Origin: Ictalurus punctatus
Taxonomy: Eukaryota > Chordata > Actinopteri > Siluriformes > Ictaluridae
NCBI RefSeq assembly: GCF_001660625.3
Contig: NC_030421.2
Location: forward strand, 11,505,301 to 11,569,300
Direction of reading: 5' to 3'
Length of the DNA: 64,000 nt
Shown here: positions 43,046 to 54,329 of the stretch, in pieces
How the letters are laid out: every line of letters begins with the position of its first letter
Numbering within the stretch: the first letter of the stretch is position 1
Position numbers and translations under genes: made by a program
Notes under the pieces: model-generated
Database searches by the model: none
Seen by the model: only the letters and a program-made list of their open reading frames with translations
What the model was told of the DNA's origin: nothing

Positions 43046-44180
43046 CCTATATGCTTGCATTTTTCAAAATGCAATCCTGAAATATGCTAAATTTACTTGC
43101 ACATCATGCAGTTGTCATTTTTCGCTTTCAGCTTTCTGCTCTGTGATGCTCTTGAATATCACAGCAGTCAGTTGCCTGAAAATAGCATCAGTATTATCTT
43201 AATGATGTCCACATTTGAACACAGAGTTTTTTTCTATAAATATTCTAAATATTCAGCTCAGACCTAACTCTTCATTCAGGTTGTGGAGAAAAAGCATCTG
43301 TAAAATAGCACTAGGTGCTCTATAAGAGTGCTGCTTTACATTAATCACACAAAACAAGAAGAAAAAAGAAAGAAACATAATGCTAGACACCAGCTTGGCC
43401 TTATGTACAGCTGTTCTCTTTGCTTAGTTGGATTTGATGAGGCTATCACTATAGTGGTGATACATCACAGTATACAGGGACAGCTGGTGCTTTAATGGTG
43501 TGCTTCAGCTGCATGTGTGGACCTTGATTCTTGATTCTGTGGACCCCCTGATTTTAACCTATAAAACAAGACATGGCAGACACTTTACTACATGTAAAGC
43601 AAAAACAAAACAAAGCAAAGGGGAAAAAAACATCAGAAGAGGAACAAAGTGCTGTGTAATAGAAAACATCCAATCCATCTACAATGGATCTTGCATCAAT
43701 CTACAATGCAAGAATCAACTTAAGCATGGGCATAGACTATTTCTAAATACATGTATCTTTACCCATGTAACTACTGATGTAACTTTTTTGTATTTAAGTC
43801 ACTAAAGTTATGTCTATATTTGCATGGGGGAATTGACACATATTCAGAAATGGATTAAGCACCTGCTTAAGTCAAAGAAAAATAAAACATATCTAATATG
43901 CAAGAAATCACACTTGACAAACGCTGTTATTCCACAGATTAAATGTTTTTATTTATTAATGAATGACATGTCATGCGATTTAATGGTTTAAAGTTAGGTT
44001 TAATGCTATGGAATTTCTGTGAGACAGGTTAGTTCCTCTTACCACTTACATGATAGCAGAGATAAACAGTCTTTTCCTCAGCAGCATCTCCTGTATTCTC
44101 TGTCCTGAAGTTAATGAGACAAAAAAAGTTTTGTCTTTTTTTTGTTGAGAAATCAGAAAACAAACTCTTCTGTCCTGGTA
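43046..44180. other. Intergenic, nothing recognised
   Basis: No coding frame or named repeat. Confidence 0.4.
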
Positions 44181-44386
44181 GTTCCCTTTCAAAGGGAACT
44201 TGATGTTGCATGAGCTTCACACTGTGGGAAGGGCCCTCGATTGTGATCGGTATTGAAGCTTGTGTGAAATCACGCCTATTTATAGGCCTCCATTGTCAGG
44301 TGACATGGCAATTAAGAGCATCGCATGATTATAAAAACAGCACCCTTGATCCACACCTTCAGCCTTATTATCTTCAGAGAGAATGT
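44181..44386. repeat. Left edge and inverted terminal repeat of DIRS copy 1
   Basis: Begins with a 19-nt near-palindrome GTTCCCTTTCAAAGGGAAC, then the outer edge and the ITR proper. The inverse of 47722-47905 aligns over nearly the whole length, including TTTATAGG, CAGGTG and TTATCTTCAG. The Gag frame begins at its inner limit (ATG at 44383). Confidence 0.8.
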
Positions 44387-45640
44387 CGGAGATGCACTGT
44401 TCATTTCCTCTCTATTTAAAAAAAGACCTCTTTACTTTTCTGTCCCTTTATAAAAGAAAAATGAAAAGTATGAGTGAGAATTCAAGAAGTGTGTTACGCC
44501 TTGCCTTCATTTTATATAGGGGGCGAGGTGGAGACAATGTCTGTGTGAAATGTCTGGGCATGGAGCATACCACAATGGCCCTCTCAAGGGCTGACTGTGC
44601 ATTGTGAGCACTTTACAATCAGGCAGCTCTGCTCGTGGCTTGCTCTCTTCTCAGCCAAAGGGAGTTGGGTTTAAGAGTCAGCCGGCTCAGGTCCTGAGAA
44701 TCTTGTATGGATCTGGAAGAGGAGTTGGAGATGAGCGCTGCTCTATCTCTTACTCTGTCTTCCAGGTCTGGCTCTCTGCCATATTTTGGAGCTCGCGTCA
44801 TGACTTTTCATTTCATTATGGAAAGCCAAAACACCCTCTCTGACTCCTAGGAGCCAGAAGAGGGGAGCCATTGCATCAAAAACAAAGAGCAGCTCTCAAT
44901 CATATAAAGAGCTGCTTGAAGTGATTACTAGGGCAGCAGAAAAACTTAATCTAGACTGGCCCGGGGAAAAGGAAGTGGCTCATAGCAGGCTGGAAGAGTG
45001 CTATCTCCCCAGTGCAAATAAATATCCCTCACACCGCAGAAAACTCCCCTTTTTTCCAGAAGTGCATGAAGAAGTATCACGCTTCTGGGAAAAACGATAC
45101 ACTAGCCATGTTTATAACCCCGCGCCGTTGGATTATTTGGCCATCATGGGGAATGAACAGCACGGGAATTTAGCTATGCCACAGGTGGAGGAGGTGCATA
45201 CGAGCTACTTCTCTCCATCGACGGCAGGAAATTTAGGGGGGCTGGCTTTGCCACCCAAGCCATGTAAGGCCTCCTCGGCATTGCTTTGCAAAGCCTATGC
45301 GGGATCGGGTCTTGCTTATGGGTCACTGCATACAGAGGCAGTGTTGCAGGCCTACCAAGCAGACCTGCTGAGTGAGCTCGACAACAGGTAGGGAATTGGG
45401 CCTCCCCTAGCCAATGTCATCACAAGTTTTCAGCCTTCTCTGGTTAGCGAACTGTCACAGGGCAACAGAAATCTGATGCTTTCCCTCCAACAGAATGTGA
45501 AAGAATTAACATCATTAAAAGACCATCTAGCAGTGTGGAAACTTCTGCCATGTTCTCAATGTGTTCTGTCAACCATAGAAGAGGGTTACCGGGTCCAGTT
45601 CATAGCTCAACTCCCCCGATTCAGACTCACCACAGAAGTC
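44383..45640 (+). pseudogene. DIRS Gag-like protein, frameshifted
   Basis: A possible start is ATG 44383 (MSEMHCSFPLYL). The best conserved part is the frame 44921-45391: RAAEKLNLDWPGEKEV, RKLPFFPEVHEEVSRFWEKR, then EEVHTSYFSPSTAGNLGG and LHTEAVLQAYQADLLSELDN. These blocks are characteristic of the ORF1 (Gag-like) protein of fish DIRS elements, thought to package element RNA. Frames change before 44921 and after 45391, so it is not intact. Confidence 0.75.
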
Positions 45641-46850
45641 AACACAGCAGAGCACGACAGTAGTGCAGGAATTAAGATCCCTCTTGGACAAAGGGGCCAT
45701 AGAACATGTACCCCATTCCCTGAGGAAGGGAGGTTTTTATAGATGTTACTTCCTGGTCCGCAAAAAAGATGGGAGTATGCGGCCAATTTTAGATCTGCTG
45801 CATCTGAACTGTACTCTTCGGACATACAGGTTCAGGATGCTGATGCTTAAACTAATCGTTCAACAGATTCAGTTCGAAGACTGGTTTGTGATGATATATC
45901 TAAAAGATATTTCCACAGAAAGTTCCTGAGGTTCATGTTTGGAGGCATCGCGTACCAATATCTCGTTCTTCCCTTCGGTCTAGCTTCATTGCCTTGCACC
46001 TTCACAAAGTGGACAAAACCCCTGAGAGAAATCAGTGTCACGCAGCAATGCCTACATACTCTGAAAATTTGGATGTGTCCCAGGTTTCTAGCCTCTGGTC
46101 ACACTCTTAGAGCATCTTCTTATTGCAAGACGTTAATAACACATGCCTTAGACAGCTGTACAGCTCATGGTCTCTGGAGTGGCCCTCATCTCGGGTGGCA
46201 TATAAATCACTTAGAAATGCAGTCTGTATTTCTAGCAGTGAAATTCTTTCTTCCTCAATTGAGAGGTCACCATGTGTTAGTTTTGACAGACAACACAGCA
46301 ATGGTATCATATATCAACCACCAGGGAGGGTTACATTTGTGCAGGGTGTTCAGGCAGGCTCAGCTAGTTCTTCTCTGAGGGGAAGGAAAGTTTTTTTCAG
46401 TGAGTTTAATGTACATTTTGGGCAACCGGAATGTGGGGACATAGATCCTGTTCAGGCAGGGGTTGAGGCATGCGGATTGGATGTTCGACCAAGCGGAAGT
46501 GGATGTGTTCGCATCAGAGGAGAAAACACACTGCATGCTGTGCTGTGCCCTCACTCCTCCTGCACCATGGTGCACAAATGGCCGAGGTCACGCATGTGTT
46601 CTTTTCCCCGATCGCTCTGCTCCCACAAGTTCTAGTGAGAGCTTGCCAAAACCATCTAGGTCTGCTGCTGCTTATTGGCCAGTTCAAATATGGTTCTCAG
46701 AGATAAATTCCCTGCTAGAGGGCACGGCACCCCCTTGGAGATTCCCATTCGCAGGGATCTACTATATCAAGCCAGAGGCTTGATTTATGATCCTCAGCTG
46801 GAACTATGGAAACTGTGGGTCTGGCCCCTGATGGGCACTAGCTCATAGAT
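45641..46850 (+). pseudogene. DIRS reverse transcriptase / RNase H, internally deleted
   Basis: 45663-45929 gives the RT start: LLDKGAIEHVPHSLRKGGFY, FLVRKKDGSMRPILDLLHLN, then EDWFVMIYLKDIS. The catalytic DLKDAYFH motif is damaged. After a shift, FLRFMFGGIAYQYLVLPFGL continues to FTKWTKPLREISV, where about 100 codons including the YLDD catalytic box are missing compared with copy 2. RNase H is at 46100-46378: GLWSGPHLGWHINHLEMQSV and VLTDNTAMVSYINHQGG, with the first Asp changed (ITHALDS for the MTDAS of copy 2). Later parts drift through frames to 46800. Confidence 0.8.
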
Positions 46851-46859
46851 TCTGGTCTC

Positions 46860-47602
46860 TCAACTGAGGTTGTAGAGACAACGGTAATGGTCACACCATT
46901 CACAAGAAAATTATATGTGCTCAAGTGGTGACTTTTTGTCTTCTGGTGTGAGGAACATCAGTTAGACCGAGTAAACTGCAAAATAACAACAGTCTTGCAG
47001 TTCTTACAAGGATGTTTTTCAGCAGGGTTGACTTCTTCTACAATCAGGGTCTATGTGGCTGCCATTTTGGCCAGCCACACCCCTACTGATGGAGCCTGTG
47101 TGGGGCAACATCCTCTAACATTGAGGTTTATATGTGGTTTCAGGTGGCTGAGGACCATCTGCAGACCACACCTACCTTCATGGGACCTTACTGTGGTCCT
47201 GGAAGGTCTGTCAGGTGCCCTATTTGAGCCCTTAGGGTCAGCCTCAGGGATGTTTCTGATGTAGCTCTTCTACTGGCCCTGACATCTCTCAAGCATGTAG
47301 GAAATCTACAAGCTCTCTCTGTTGCCCCTTCTTGCCTTAACTTTTCCCCTGGTTTAGCCAAGGCCTCCCTACATCCTTGGCCATATTATATTCCTAAATT
47401 GCGAAAATCTGCTGCCCAGCCGGTAGTGGTGCAGGCGTTCTGCTCTCCTCTGTTCCTCATACCAGAACAAGAGAAATTGCACCTACTGTGTCCAGTAAGG
47501 ACACAGTACTTGGTACTTACATCAACCAGTGGCCAGTGGTGTAAGTCGGAGCCATTGCTGGTCTGCTATGGTGGTGACAGTATTCTCGTTCCCACAGCGT
47601 GA
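46860..47602 (+). pseudogene. DIRS tyrosine recombinase, C-terminally deleted
   Basis: 46995-47264 encodes the N-terminal core-binding region (FLQGCFSAGLTSSTIRVYVA, SHTPTDGACVGQHPLTLRF). About 47275-47300 (ALTSLKHVGNLQAL) has His where copy 2 has the catalytic Arg. 47399-47602 (VVVQAFCSPLFLIPEQEKLH) reaches the point equivalent to copy 2 position 57885, where sequence jumps directly into the internal complementary region. The HxxR and nucleophile Tyr segment is therefore absent, and the protein cannot catalyse integration. Confidence 0.8.
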
Positions 47603-47913
47603 AGCTCATGCAATGTTGAGTTCCATCTGAAGGGGAACGTCTGGGTTACACATATAACCCTCTTCACTGAGAAGGGAACAAGACTTTGCATAGCTTTGTC
47701 ATATTGGGGCATGCCTGTGAATTGCGTCATCGCTTCAGATAATAGAGGCTGATGCTGTGGTTCAAAGGTGCCATTTTTATAATCACACAACACTCTTAAT
47801 CGCCACAACACCTGACCACAGCAGACCTATAAATAGGCGTGATTTCACAAAAGCTTCAGATACCATTCACACACAAGGGTGTGTCCCACAGCGAGGGACA
47901 AGACTTCTTCCAC
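47598..47913. repeat. Internal complementary region and right ITR of DIRS copy 1
   Basis: 47598-47690 is the ICR and 47722-47905 the right ITR, followed by the outer edge to about 47913. In DIRS elements the ICR pairs with the two outer edges while full-length circular DNA is rebuilt. Palindromic GTTACACATATAAC sits in the ICR, as GTTACGCATGTAAC does in copy 2. Confidence 0.75.
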
Positions 47914-48940
47914 AAATGTTACGTAAACATCTACAAACAAATAAAAACATTCATTTATGTGGTGAAGTTTTTTTTTTTGTTAGTAGATGACAATATTATT
48001 AATCTTAGATTATGTGGAGTGTTCTAGTTCTAGTCCCTGTGTAAGAGCTATTACTATAGATAGAGCAGAACTACTGTGCGAGACGTGCGATTAATTAAAA
48101 TTAATGCACGTCATCTGACCAATCAGATTCAAGAACTCAACTCTACTCTGGTACAGGACTTAATAAAAGCACGGACACTATACGCATATATCGCAGACCT
48201 TTCATGCACTCATACATCACGTATGGGTATTTAAGATGAGATTCACTATCAGTCGGTGGTGGAAGAATAAACTATTCCCCAGCCTAGAGGCCATAACAGA
48301 AAAAGCATGACCATTAACCTGTAATTAAAATGTGGAGCAGAAAAAAAGCATCTGAAGATGCTTAGAGGTGAAATGTGGACTGAGGAGGTCAGAAAGTATG
48401 ACCTAGTACCAATCCATGTAGTGTTTTGAAAACGATTTTGATAAAACATTCAAATCTAATGTTTATTTAAGACAAAGCTAGTGAAGAGAGGCCAGTACAG
48501 CATAGATATTGTCCCACTTTGTAGTGTCAGTCAGGTGTGCCACAGCAGCATGTTGAACTGTAAGGCAAGTTTTGAATTGAGGTGAATGACAGACACCTAC
48601 AGAATCATAGCTGTCACAACATGGTGTGATAAAAGCATTTGTATATAGCATAACGTTATTTGGCAGACAGTACACCAGTTAAAATGCATAGGCGTATGTC
48701 TAAAGACTATTTTTCCTTTATGGATGCTGCCACAGGGTTAAAGGTTGCCTAATGGGGATGCTGGCCAGTTTAATGCCGTTCCAGCTAGCTTGTTTTTATT
48801 TGGTATTTTTTTAATTAATTGCAAAATTGTAAATTTTTCTTTATTTTTTATTTAGTATTTTAGTTAAGTTAGATCTTTGCAAGTTAGTGACATTTATATT
48901 TGTTTTCTGTCACGTTTTACTGTCTTCTGCCTGGAGACAT
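47914..48940. other. Intergenic; possible DNA-transposon end near 48.05-48.2 kb
   Basis: GCACGTCATCTGACCAATCAG resembles ends of fish MITEs, but no partner end was found. The rest is unrecognised. Confidence 0.35.
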
Positions 48941-48944
48941 TGGC

Positions 48945-49195
48945 CGGCTGTGGCTCAGGTGGTAGGATGGATTGTCCACCAATCAAAGGTTGGCAGTTCG
49001 ATTCCCGGCCCACGATTCCAAATACCGATGTGTCCTTGGGCAAGACACTGAACCCCAAGTTGCTCCCAATGGCAAGCTTGTGCCTTGCATGGCAGCTCTG
49101 CTACCATTGGTGTGTGAGTGTGAGTGTGTGTGAATGGGGGAATGAGACACAGTGTAAAGCGCTTTGGATAAAAGTGCTATATAAGTGAAGATTTA
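48945..49195 (+). mobile_element. tRNA-derived SINE (family S2), forward copy
   Basis: The head reads GGCTGTGGCTCAGGTGGTAG (A-box region) and GGTTGGCAGTTCGATTCCCG (B-box). The body shares CCTTGGGCAAGACACTGAAC with the inverse of 38865-39095, and the 3' side ends AAAGCGCTTTGGATAAAAG then TGCTATATAAGTG. Confidence 0.85.
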
Positions 49196-49550
49196 TATTA
49201 TGAACATTACATTGCGATTCAAATCACAGAGATAGCTTTGAGATTTCTTTGCTGATAAACATTGAACTGCTTGAGGTGGATTACTGTGAAGTCTGGCCGA
49301 AAACACTCCATCTGATTATTAAAGATGCGGAAATACTCAGCAGGTGAACTTTACCAGCTGAGGAACCTATGAGCCTCCTGTAGGGCATACAAAATTTATT
49401 CATTGAGGATCTCGTTGAAAGATGAATAAAGTGACAGCCAAGAATGATTTTGCTATTCCCTTCCTCTGTTCTGTAAACCGCTGTCACTCAATGATCTCTG
49501 ACTGACGTCTTGTTGACTGCAGTATACTAGCCTCTCTGCCTAGGTCAGAT

Positions 49551-52100
49551 GTGCACATGCACACTAACTGCCTGAAATTTGGATTATACAATATTCAGTC
49601 TCTCAACAACAAAGCTGCTCTGGTCAGTGTCTTTATAACTGACCATAAACTGGATTTTCTAGGCCTCATGGAAACCTGGCAGCAAATGAGAATCGCCTTG
49701 GCTGATCAATCCTCCTTTGAACTGCGGCCGTCAAACTCTGTGGACTTACACTCCCCGTTATTGTGGTATTGTATAGACCACCCAAGTCATCAAATTTGTT
49801 AATATCTGAACTTTCAACTATACTAACGACTCTCAATACAATGTCTCCGAATGTGATCCTGATGGGTGATTTTAACCTCTATTTGGACAATTCTTCCAAC
49901 TTATATACAAGAGACTTTATGGCCATCCTTGATTGTTTTGGTATTACCCAATATGTAGACTTAAACCCACATCAAAGGCCATATTTTAGATCTGGTCTGC
50001 TGCACTGGTATTACACCCTGCCACATCAATGCTGCTGAACTACCCATCTCAGACCACAAATCTGTGCTGTTTGACACCTACCTGCCTGTCATGAAATCCA
50101 AAGTTCTGCATGTGATGTCATATCGCAACATTCAAAAGGTCAAGCCAGAGGAGTTTACTGCTCTAATTAACTCCTGTCCATGCCCTGCTCCTAATGCTTC
50201 ATTAGTGGATCTAGTGAGCCATTACACCTACTTCTTGTCTTCTGCACTTAACAGTCTTGCTCCCCTGAAGATTCAGACCATTTAATTTGTTCACACTGCA
50301 CCTTGGTATACATCTAAATTCCACCAGATGAAGTCCACAGGTCAGTGTCTGGAGCAGTTATCAAAAGGACTGGTCTTGTGGTACATAAATAAATGTATTC
50401 TGATCACATAATTTAGTACAAAAATGTCCTTTCTGTTGCAAAAACATAAAATTATGCAAATATCAACAGTGCGGAAGAAGGAAACACCAGAGCTCTTTTT
50501 TCCACAGTGAATGGACTACTCAAACAACCTGATAACTCCAATCATCTGAATCTCTCTCTGATGAATGCTGTTCGGCCTTCCTGAAATTTTTCCACTCTAA
50601 AATTGTGACCATTCATTAACAATTGACTTGTTCAGTTAATGAGCAAAAGGAACCATGCTCCGTGAATACTATTGGCCCTCCACATTCCAGTGCATGTAGT
50701 CATTTCAGTCTCTCAGTTGAAAGTCATGTCTTGAATCTCATCTTGAAGTGCAATTCCTCTACATGTCAACTGGATCCTGCTCCAACCAACTTACTTAAAG
50801 TGTGCCTGCCCTCTATGTCCCCTCTGATAACCTCAATAATTAACATTTCTCTCACCACTGGTGTGGTCCCCCCTTTATTAAAAATTGCCATTGTCAGGCC
50901 AACTCTGAAAAAGCCAGGACTGTATCCTGATGACTTCAACAATTATTGACCTATCTCTAACCTATAATTTATATCAAAAGTCCATGAGAGGACAGTGGCA
51001 TCTCAGCTCCAGGATCACCTAAAAAACAATAACCTTTTTGAGCCATTACAATCTGGATTTCACCCTAAACATAACTCAGAAACTACCATGGTTAAGATAA
51101 CCAATGACCTCCTCTGCACAGCTCATTCTGGACTACTCTCCATTCTCATCCACCTAGACCTCAGTGCAGCCTTTGACACCATCTGTCATCGGATTCTTCT
51201 AGAACATCTAGTAACACTGGAGTCCTTGGCACTGTTCATCAGTGGTTCACATCCTACCTCACTGACAGGACACAATCTGTCCAAATAATTAGCTGCCATC
51301 AGAGATCTGTGCTGTCACCAAGGGGGTTCTCCGGGGCTCAGTTTTGGAGCCTCTCCTATTCATCATCTGTCTCCTTCCACTTGGCAATATCCTTCGACAT
51401 CATGGTGTTCACTTTCACTGCTATGTTGACTATACTCAGCTTTACATGTCCACGAAGCCCTCAGCCTCTCTTCTTCCCAATGCGATCAAAGCTGGTCTTC
51501 GTGACATCAACTTATGCATGACTAAGAACTATCTGAAATAAAACAGCAATAAGACCGAGCTACTCCTTGTTGGCTCTAAAACAGCAGTTGCAATGATGAA
51601 CACCTTCACCTTCTCCGTGGACGGCTGCACCATACCATGCTTCACTCAGTTTAAGAGCTTTGGTGTCATTTTAGACAGCACTCTCTCCTTTGCTGCACAC
51701 AAACAATGTTTCTTGCAGTGCCTTTTTCCATCTATGGAACATTGCAAGACTACGCCCATCCCTCACTCAACACAGCACAGAAGCCTTGGTCAAGGCTTAC
51801 GTTACATCCCGCATTGACTACTGCAATTCCATCCTGTCTGGCATCCCTAATAAACTAGTTCAACGGCTCCAAATAATCCAAAACTATGCAGCAAGGATCA
51901 TTCCATGTTCCAAATCAACCAGCCAGGTAACACCTCTGCTCATCCAGCTTCACTGGCTTCATGTTGCCTATCAAATTAAATTCAAAATTCTGCTTCTCAC
52001 ATTTAAGGCCCTACATAGTCATGCTCCCACTTACCTCACTAACCTACATCCCTCCCCGCATACTGCGATCCTCCTCAGTAGGTCTACTAGCAATACCGGA
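49551..52100 (+). pseudogene. L2-like endonuclease-reverse transcriptase, multiply frameshifted
   Basis: The apurinic endonuclease begins with LKFGLYNIQSLNNKAALV and LDFLGLMETW (catalytic Glu), then VLYRPPKSSNLLISELSTIL and NVILMGDFNLYLDN (catalytic Asp/Asn) at 49763-50038. The RT starts near 50735 (NSSTCQLDPAPTNLLKVCLP, then IAIVRPTLKKPGLYPDDFNN) and continues LQSGFHPKHNSETTMVKITN and LIHLDLSAAFDTICHRILLE at 50995-51190. The YVDYTQLYM region near 51425 holds the catalytic box as YVDYTQ, where YADDTQ is expected. The C-terminus (LIQLHWLHVAYQIKFKILLL) lies at 51940-52030. Frameshifts and the lost Asp make it dead. Confidence 0.85.
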
Positions 52101-52136
52101 CATGAACTTTACCATGATGGGTGTAAAAGTAACCAA

Positions 52137-52842
52137 TTGATGCAGTGTGCAGCATATGGTCTGAGCACTGACAGGCTGACCCCCCACCCCTTCAACCTCT
52201 GCAGCAATGCTGGCAGCACTCATACGTCTATTTCCCAAATGCAACCTCTGGATATAACGCTGAGCACATGCACTCAACTTCTTTGGTCAACCATGGCGAG
52301 GCCTGTTCTGAGTGGAACCTGTCCTGTTAAACCACTTTATGTTCTTGGCCACCGTGCTGCAGCTCAGTGTCAGGGTCTTGGCAATCTTCTTATAGCCTAG
52401 GCCATCTTTATGTAGAGCAACAATTCTTTTTTTTCAGATCCTCAGAGAGTTCTTTGCCATTAGGTGCCAAGTTGAACTTCCAGTGACCAGTATGAGGGAG
52501 TGTGAGAGCGATGACATCAAATTCAACACACCTGCTCCCCATTCACACCCGAGACCTTGTAACACTAACAAGTCACATGACACGGGGAGGGGAAATGGCT
52601 AATTGGGCCCAATTTGGACATTTTCACTTAGGGTGTACTCACTTTTGTTGCCAGTGGTTTAGACATTAATGACTGTGTGTTGAGTTATTTTGAGGGGACA
52701 GCAAATTCACACTGTTACACAAGCTGTACACTCACTACTTTACATTGTAGCAAAGTGTCATTTCTTCAGTGTTGTCACATGAATAGTTATAATCAAATAT
52801 TTACAAAAATGTGAGGGGTGTACTCACTTTTGTGAGATACTA
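52137..52842 (-). mobile_element. Tc1-like transposon (family T2), half copy inside the L2 3' region
   Basis: Right end TACTCACTTTTGTGAGATAC at 52820-52840. The left end begins abruptly inside the transposase (TTGATGCAGTGTGCAGC), equivalent to position ~40697 of the copy at 39786. The half carrying the catalytic domain is deleted. The minus-strand helix-turn-helix region (near 52260-52460) remains. Confidence 0.85.
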
Positions 52843-52966
52843 TATATGCATATGTATAATTGTAAATATATAATGTTGTGTTTTAGTGTTTTGTACATTG
52901 TATTTGCATGTTTTATTTTTAAAGTGACCTTGGTTGTCATGAAAGGTGCTTAAAAAAGCATTATTA

Positions 52967-53020
52967 TTATTATTATTATTATTATTATCATCATCACATC
53001 ATCATCATTATTATTATTAA
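52967..53020. repeat. (ATT)n tail of the L2-like LINE
   Basis: About 8 ATT units, a short ATC stretch, then more ATT. It forms the 3' tail on which L2-type reverse transcription is primed. Confidence 0.85.
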
Positions 53021-53533
53021 AGCAATGGAGTAAGCATTCCCACAAGTTGCAGGGTTCTTTGCAATTTTATGCCAACTTAAGTGCTGTTATAGAAGAAAGT
53101 TTGGCTCTTAAGCACATGGGTTATTTTTTTAAAATAATAAACTATAATAAATTCTATGAGAATCACTATTCCACAGTTTAGGGCTGATGTTCAAAAGCAC
53201 GTCTTTCATGTAAAAATCCTTTACTTTACTCCAAAGTAAAATGGTAATGCCACTGATGGAGCATATAAAATTGAATATCTATGCCCATATAAAAAAGTGC
53301 AAAAAAGCAGCGCTGGTTTGGCTTTTAGTACTTTATCAAAAGAGTGCAGAAGAGGTCATAGCACATACGTCAGAAATGCATTCATTATTTTTTCTTACAA
53401 ATTTATTCAATAATATTAAACAGGCCTTTGCAAACCACAGGGATTTTCCAAGTGCTCTTGAAGCTGCAGTGAATGAATAGAAAAAGGGAAATACCATTTT
53501 TAAAAGGATATACAATCTATACATTTCAGCCTT
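53021..53533. other. Intergenic, nothing recognised
   Basis: AT-rich. The 79-codon frame at 53241 shows no family resemblance. Confidence 0.4.
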
Positions 53534-53866
53534 TTCCATCCATCCATCTATTTTCTGTACCGCTTATTCTACAGAGGGGAGCCTGAAACTCATCCCAGGG
53601 AACTCGGAGCACAAGGTGGGGGACACCCTGGATGGGGTGCCAACCCATCGCACAGCAAAATCACACAAACTACAAACAATTTGGAAATCCTGATCAGCCT
53701 AAAATGTATGTCTCTGGACTGGGGGAGGAAACTGGAGTACCTGAACAAAAAGCACTAAGAGAACATTCAAATTCTGTGCCTGTGCACACAGGACAACTGT
53801 GGAAATCGAACCTCAACCCTGGAAGTGTGAGGCTCACTTGCTAACCACTAAGCCACCATGTCCCCA
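53534..53866 (-). mobile_element. SINE S1, full length, reverse orientation
   Basis: From CATCCATCCATCTATTTTCT through GGATGGGGTGCCAACCCATC to the inverted head GCTAACCACTAAGCCACCAT at 53838-53857. Confidence 0.8.
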
Positions 53867-53879
53867 GCAGCCTTTTCAT

Positions 53880-54195
53880 GACCATCTCACACAAATATGT
53901 GTTTGTTGAACATCCTATTCCAAAATCATGCCCGTTAATATGGAGTTGATCCTCCCTTTGCTATTATAACAGCATCCACTTGTCCGAGAAGGCTTTCCAA
54001 GAATCCACTAGATACTGGATTGTGGCTGTAGGGATTTGTGCTCACTCGGCCACAAGTGAATTTGTGAGATTGGGTGCTGATGTCAGACAAGAAGGTTCCA
54101 ATTTGGCTCTAGTGATGGGAACTCATTTGAGGAAGGCCTACATATAGGTGCGATAGACAGGTGTCTACATACTTTTGGCCATATAGTGTATGTGT
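53880..54195. mobile_element. Tc1-type MITE
   Basis: About 315 bp without coding capacity. The right end CTTTTGGCCATATAGTGTA is the inverse of the terminus TACACTATATGG seen at 33590. Internal blocks (GTGTTTGTTGAACATCC, TCCAAGAATCCACTAGATAC) match the same family. The left terminus is eroded. Confidence 0.6.
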
Positions 54196-54329
54196 CATCA
54201 AGGTTGTGAGGAATGACATTCACCTAACTGTAAAGGTGATCAGAGATGATCGACACATTTACACCACTAAGAGGGTTGATATTTTTTGTGTTGGTGAACT
54301 TAAACTTGTACTGTAAAAGAGTGCATGGT

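Larger units (their letters stand above)
44181..47913 (+). mobile_element. DIRS-like tyrosine-recombinase retrotransposon, copy 1
   Basis: Inverted terminal repeats lie at about 44205-44386 and 47722-47905 (shared GTGAAATCACGCCTATTTAT and GATTATAAAAA). An internal complementary region at 47598-47690 pairs with both outer ends: the first part is the inverse of the left edge (GTGAAGCTCATGCAA), the second part copies the right edge (AGGGAACAAGACTT versus AGGGACAAGACTT). This ITR-plus-ICR plan is the DIRS hallmark. Gene order is Gag, RT-RNase H, recombinase. Large internal deletions have removed catalytic parts of the last two. Confidence 0.85.
49196..53020 (+). mobile_element. L2-like LINE, decayed, with Tc1 fragment in its 3' region
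   Basis: Endonuclease and reverse-transcriptase coding remnants run from about 49515 to 52100. Sequence at 52860-52965 (AAAGTGACCTTGGTTGTCAT, GAAAGGTGCTTAAAAAAGC) followed by (ATT)n is the classic 3' terminus of fish L2-like LINEs, so the LINE continues past the Tc1 fragment at 52137-52842. The 5' limit is uncertain; 49196-49514 may be leader or unrelated. Confidence 0.8.

Noticed and set aside
48945..49030. A possible functional tRNA gene
   Set aside because: A- and B-box-like sequences are present, but the cloverleaf is not convincing and the sequence continues into a dispersed SINE body with a reverse-orientation copy at 38.9 kb.
51690..52400. A 236-codon plus-strand frame that looks like one protein
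   Set aside because: Only its first ~135 codons are L2-like RT; after 52137 it is antisense to a Tc1 transposase. It is a chance fusion across an insertion joint.
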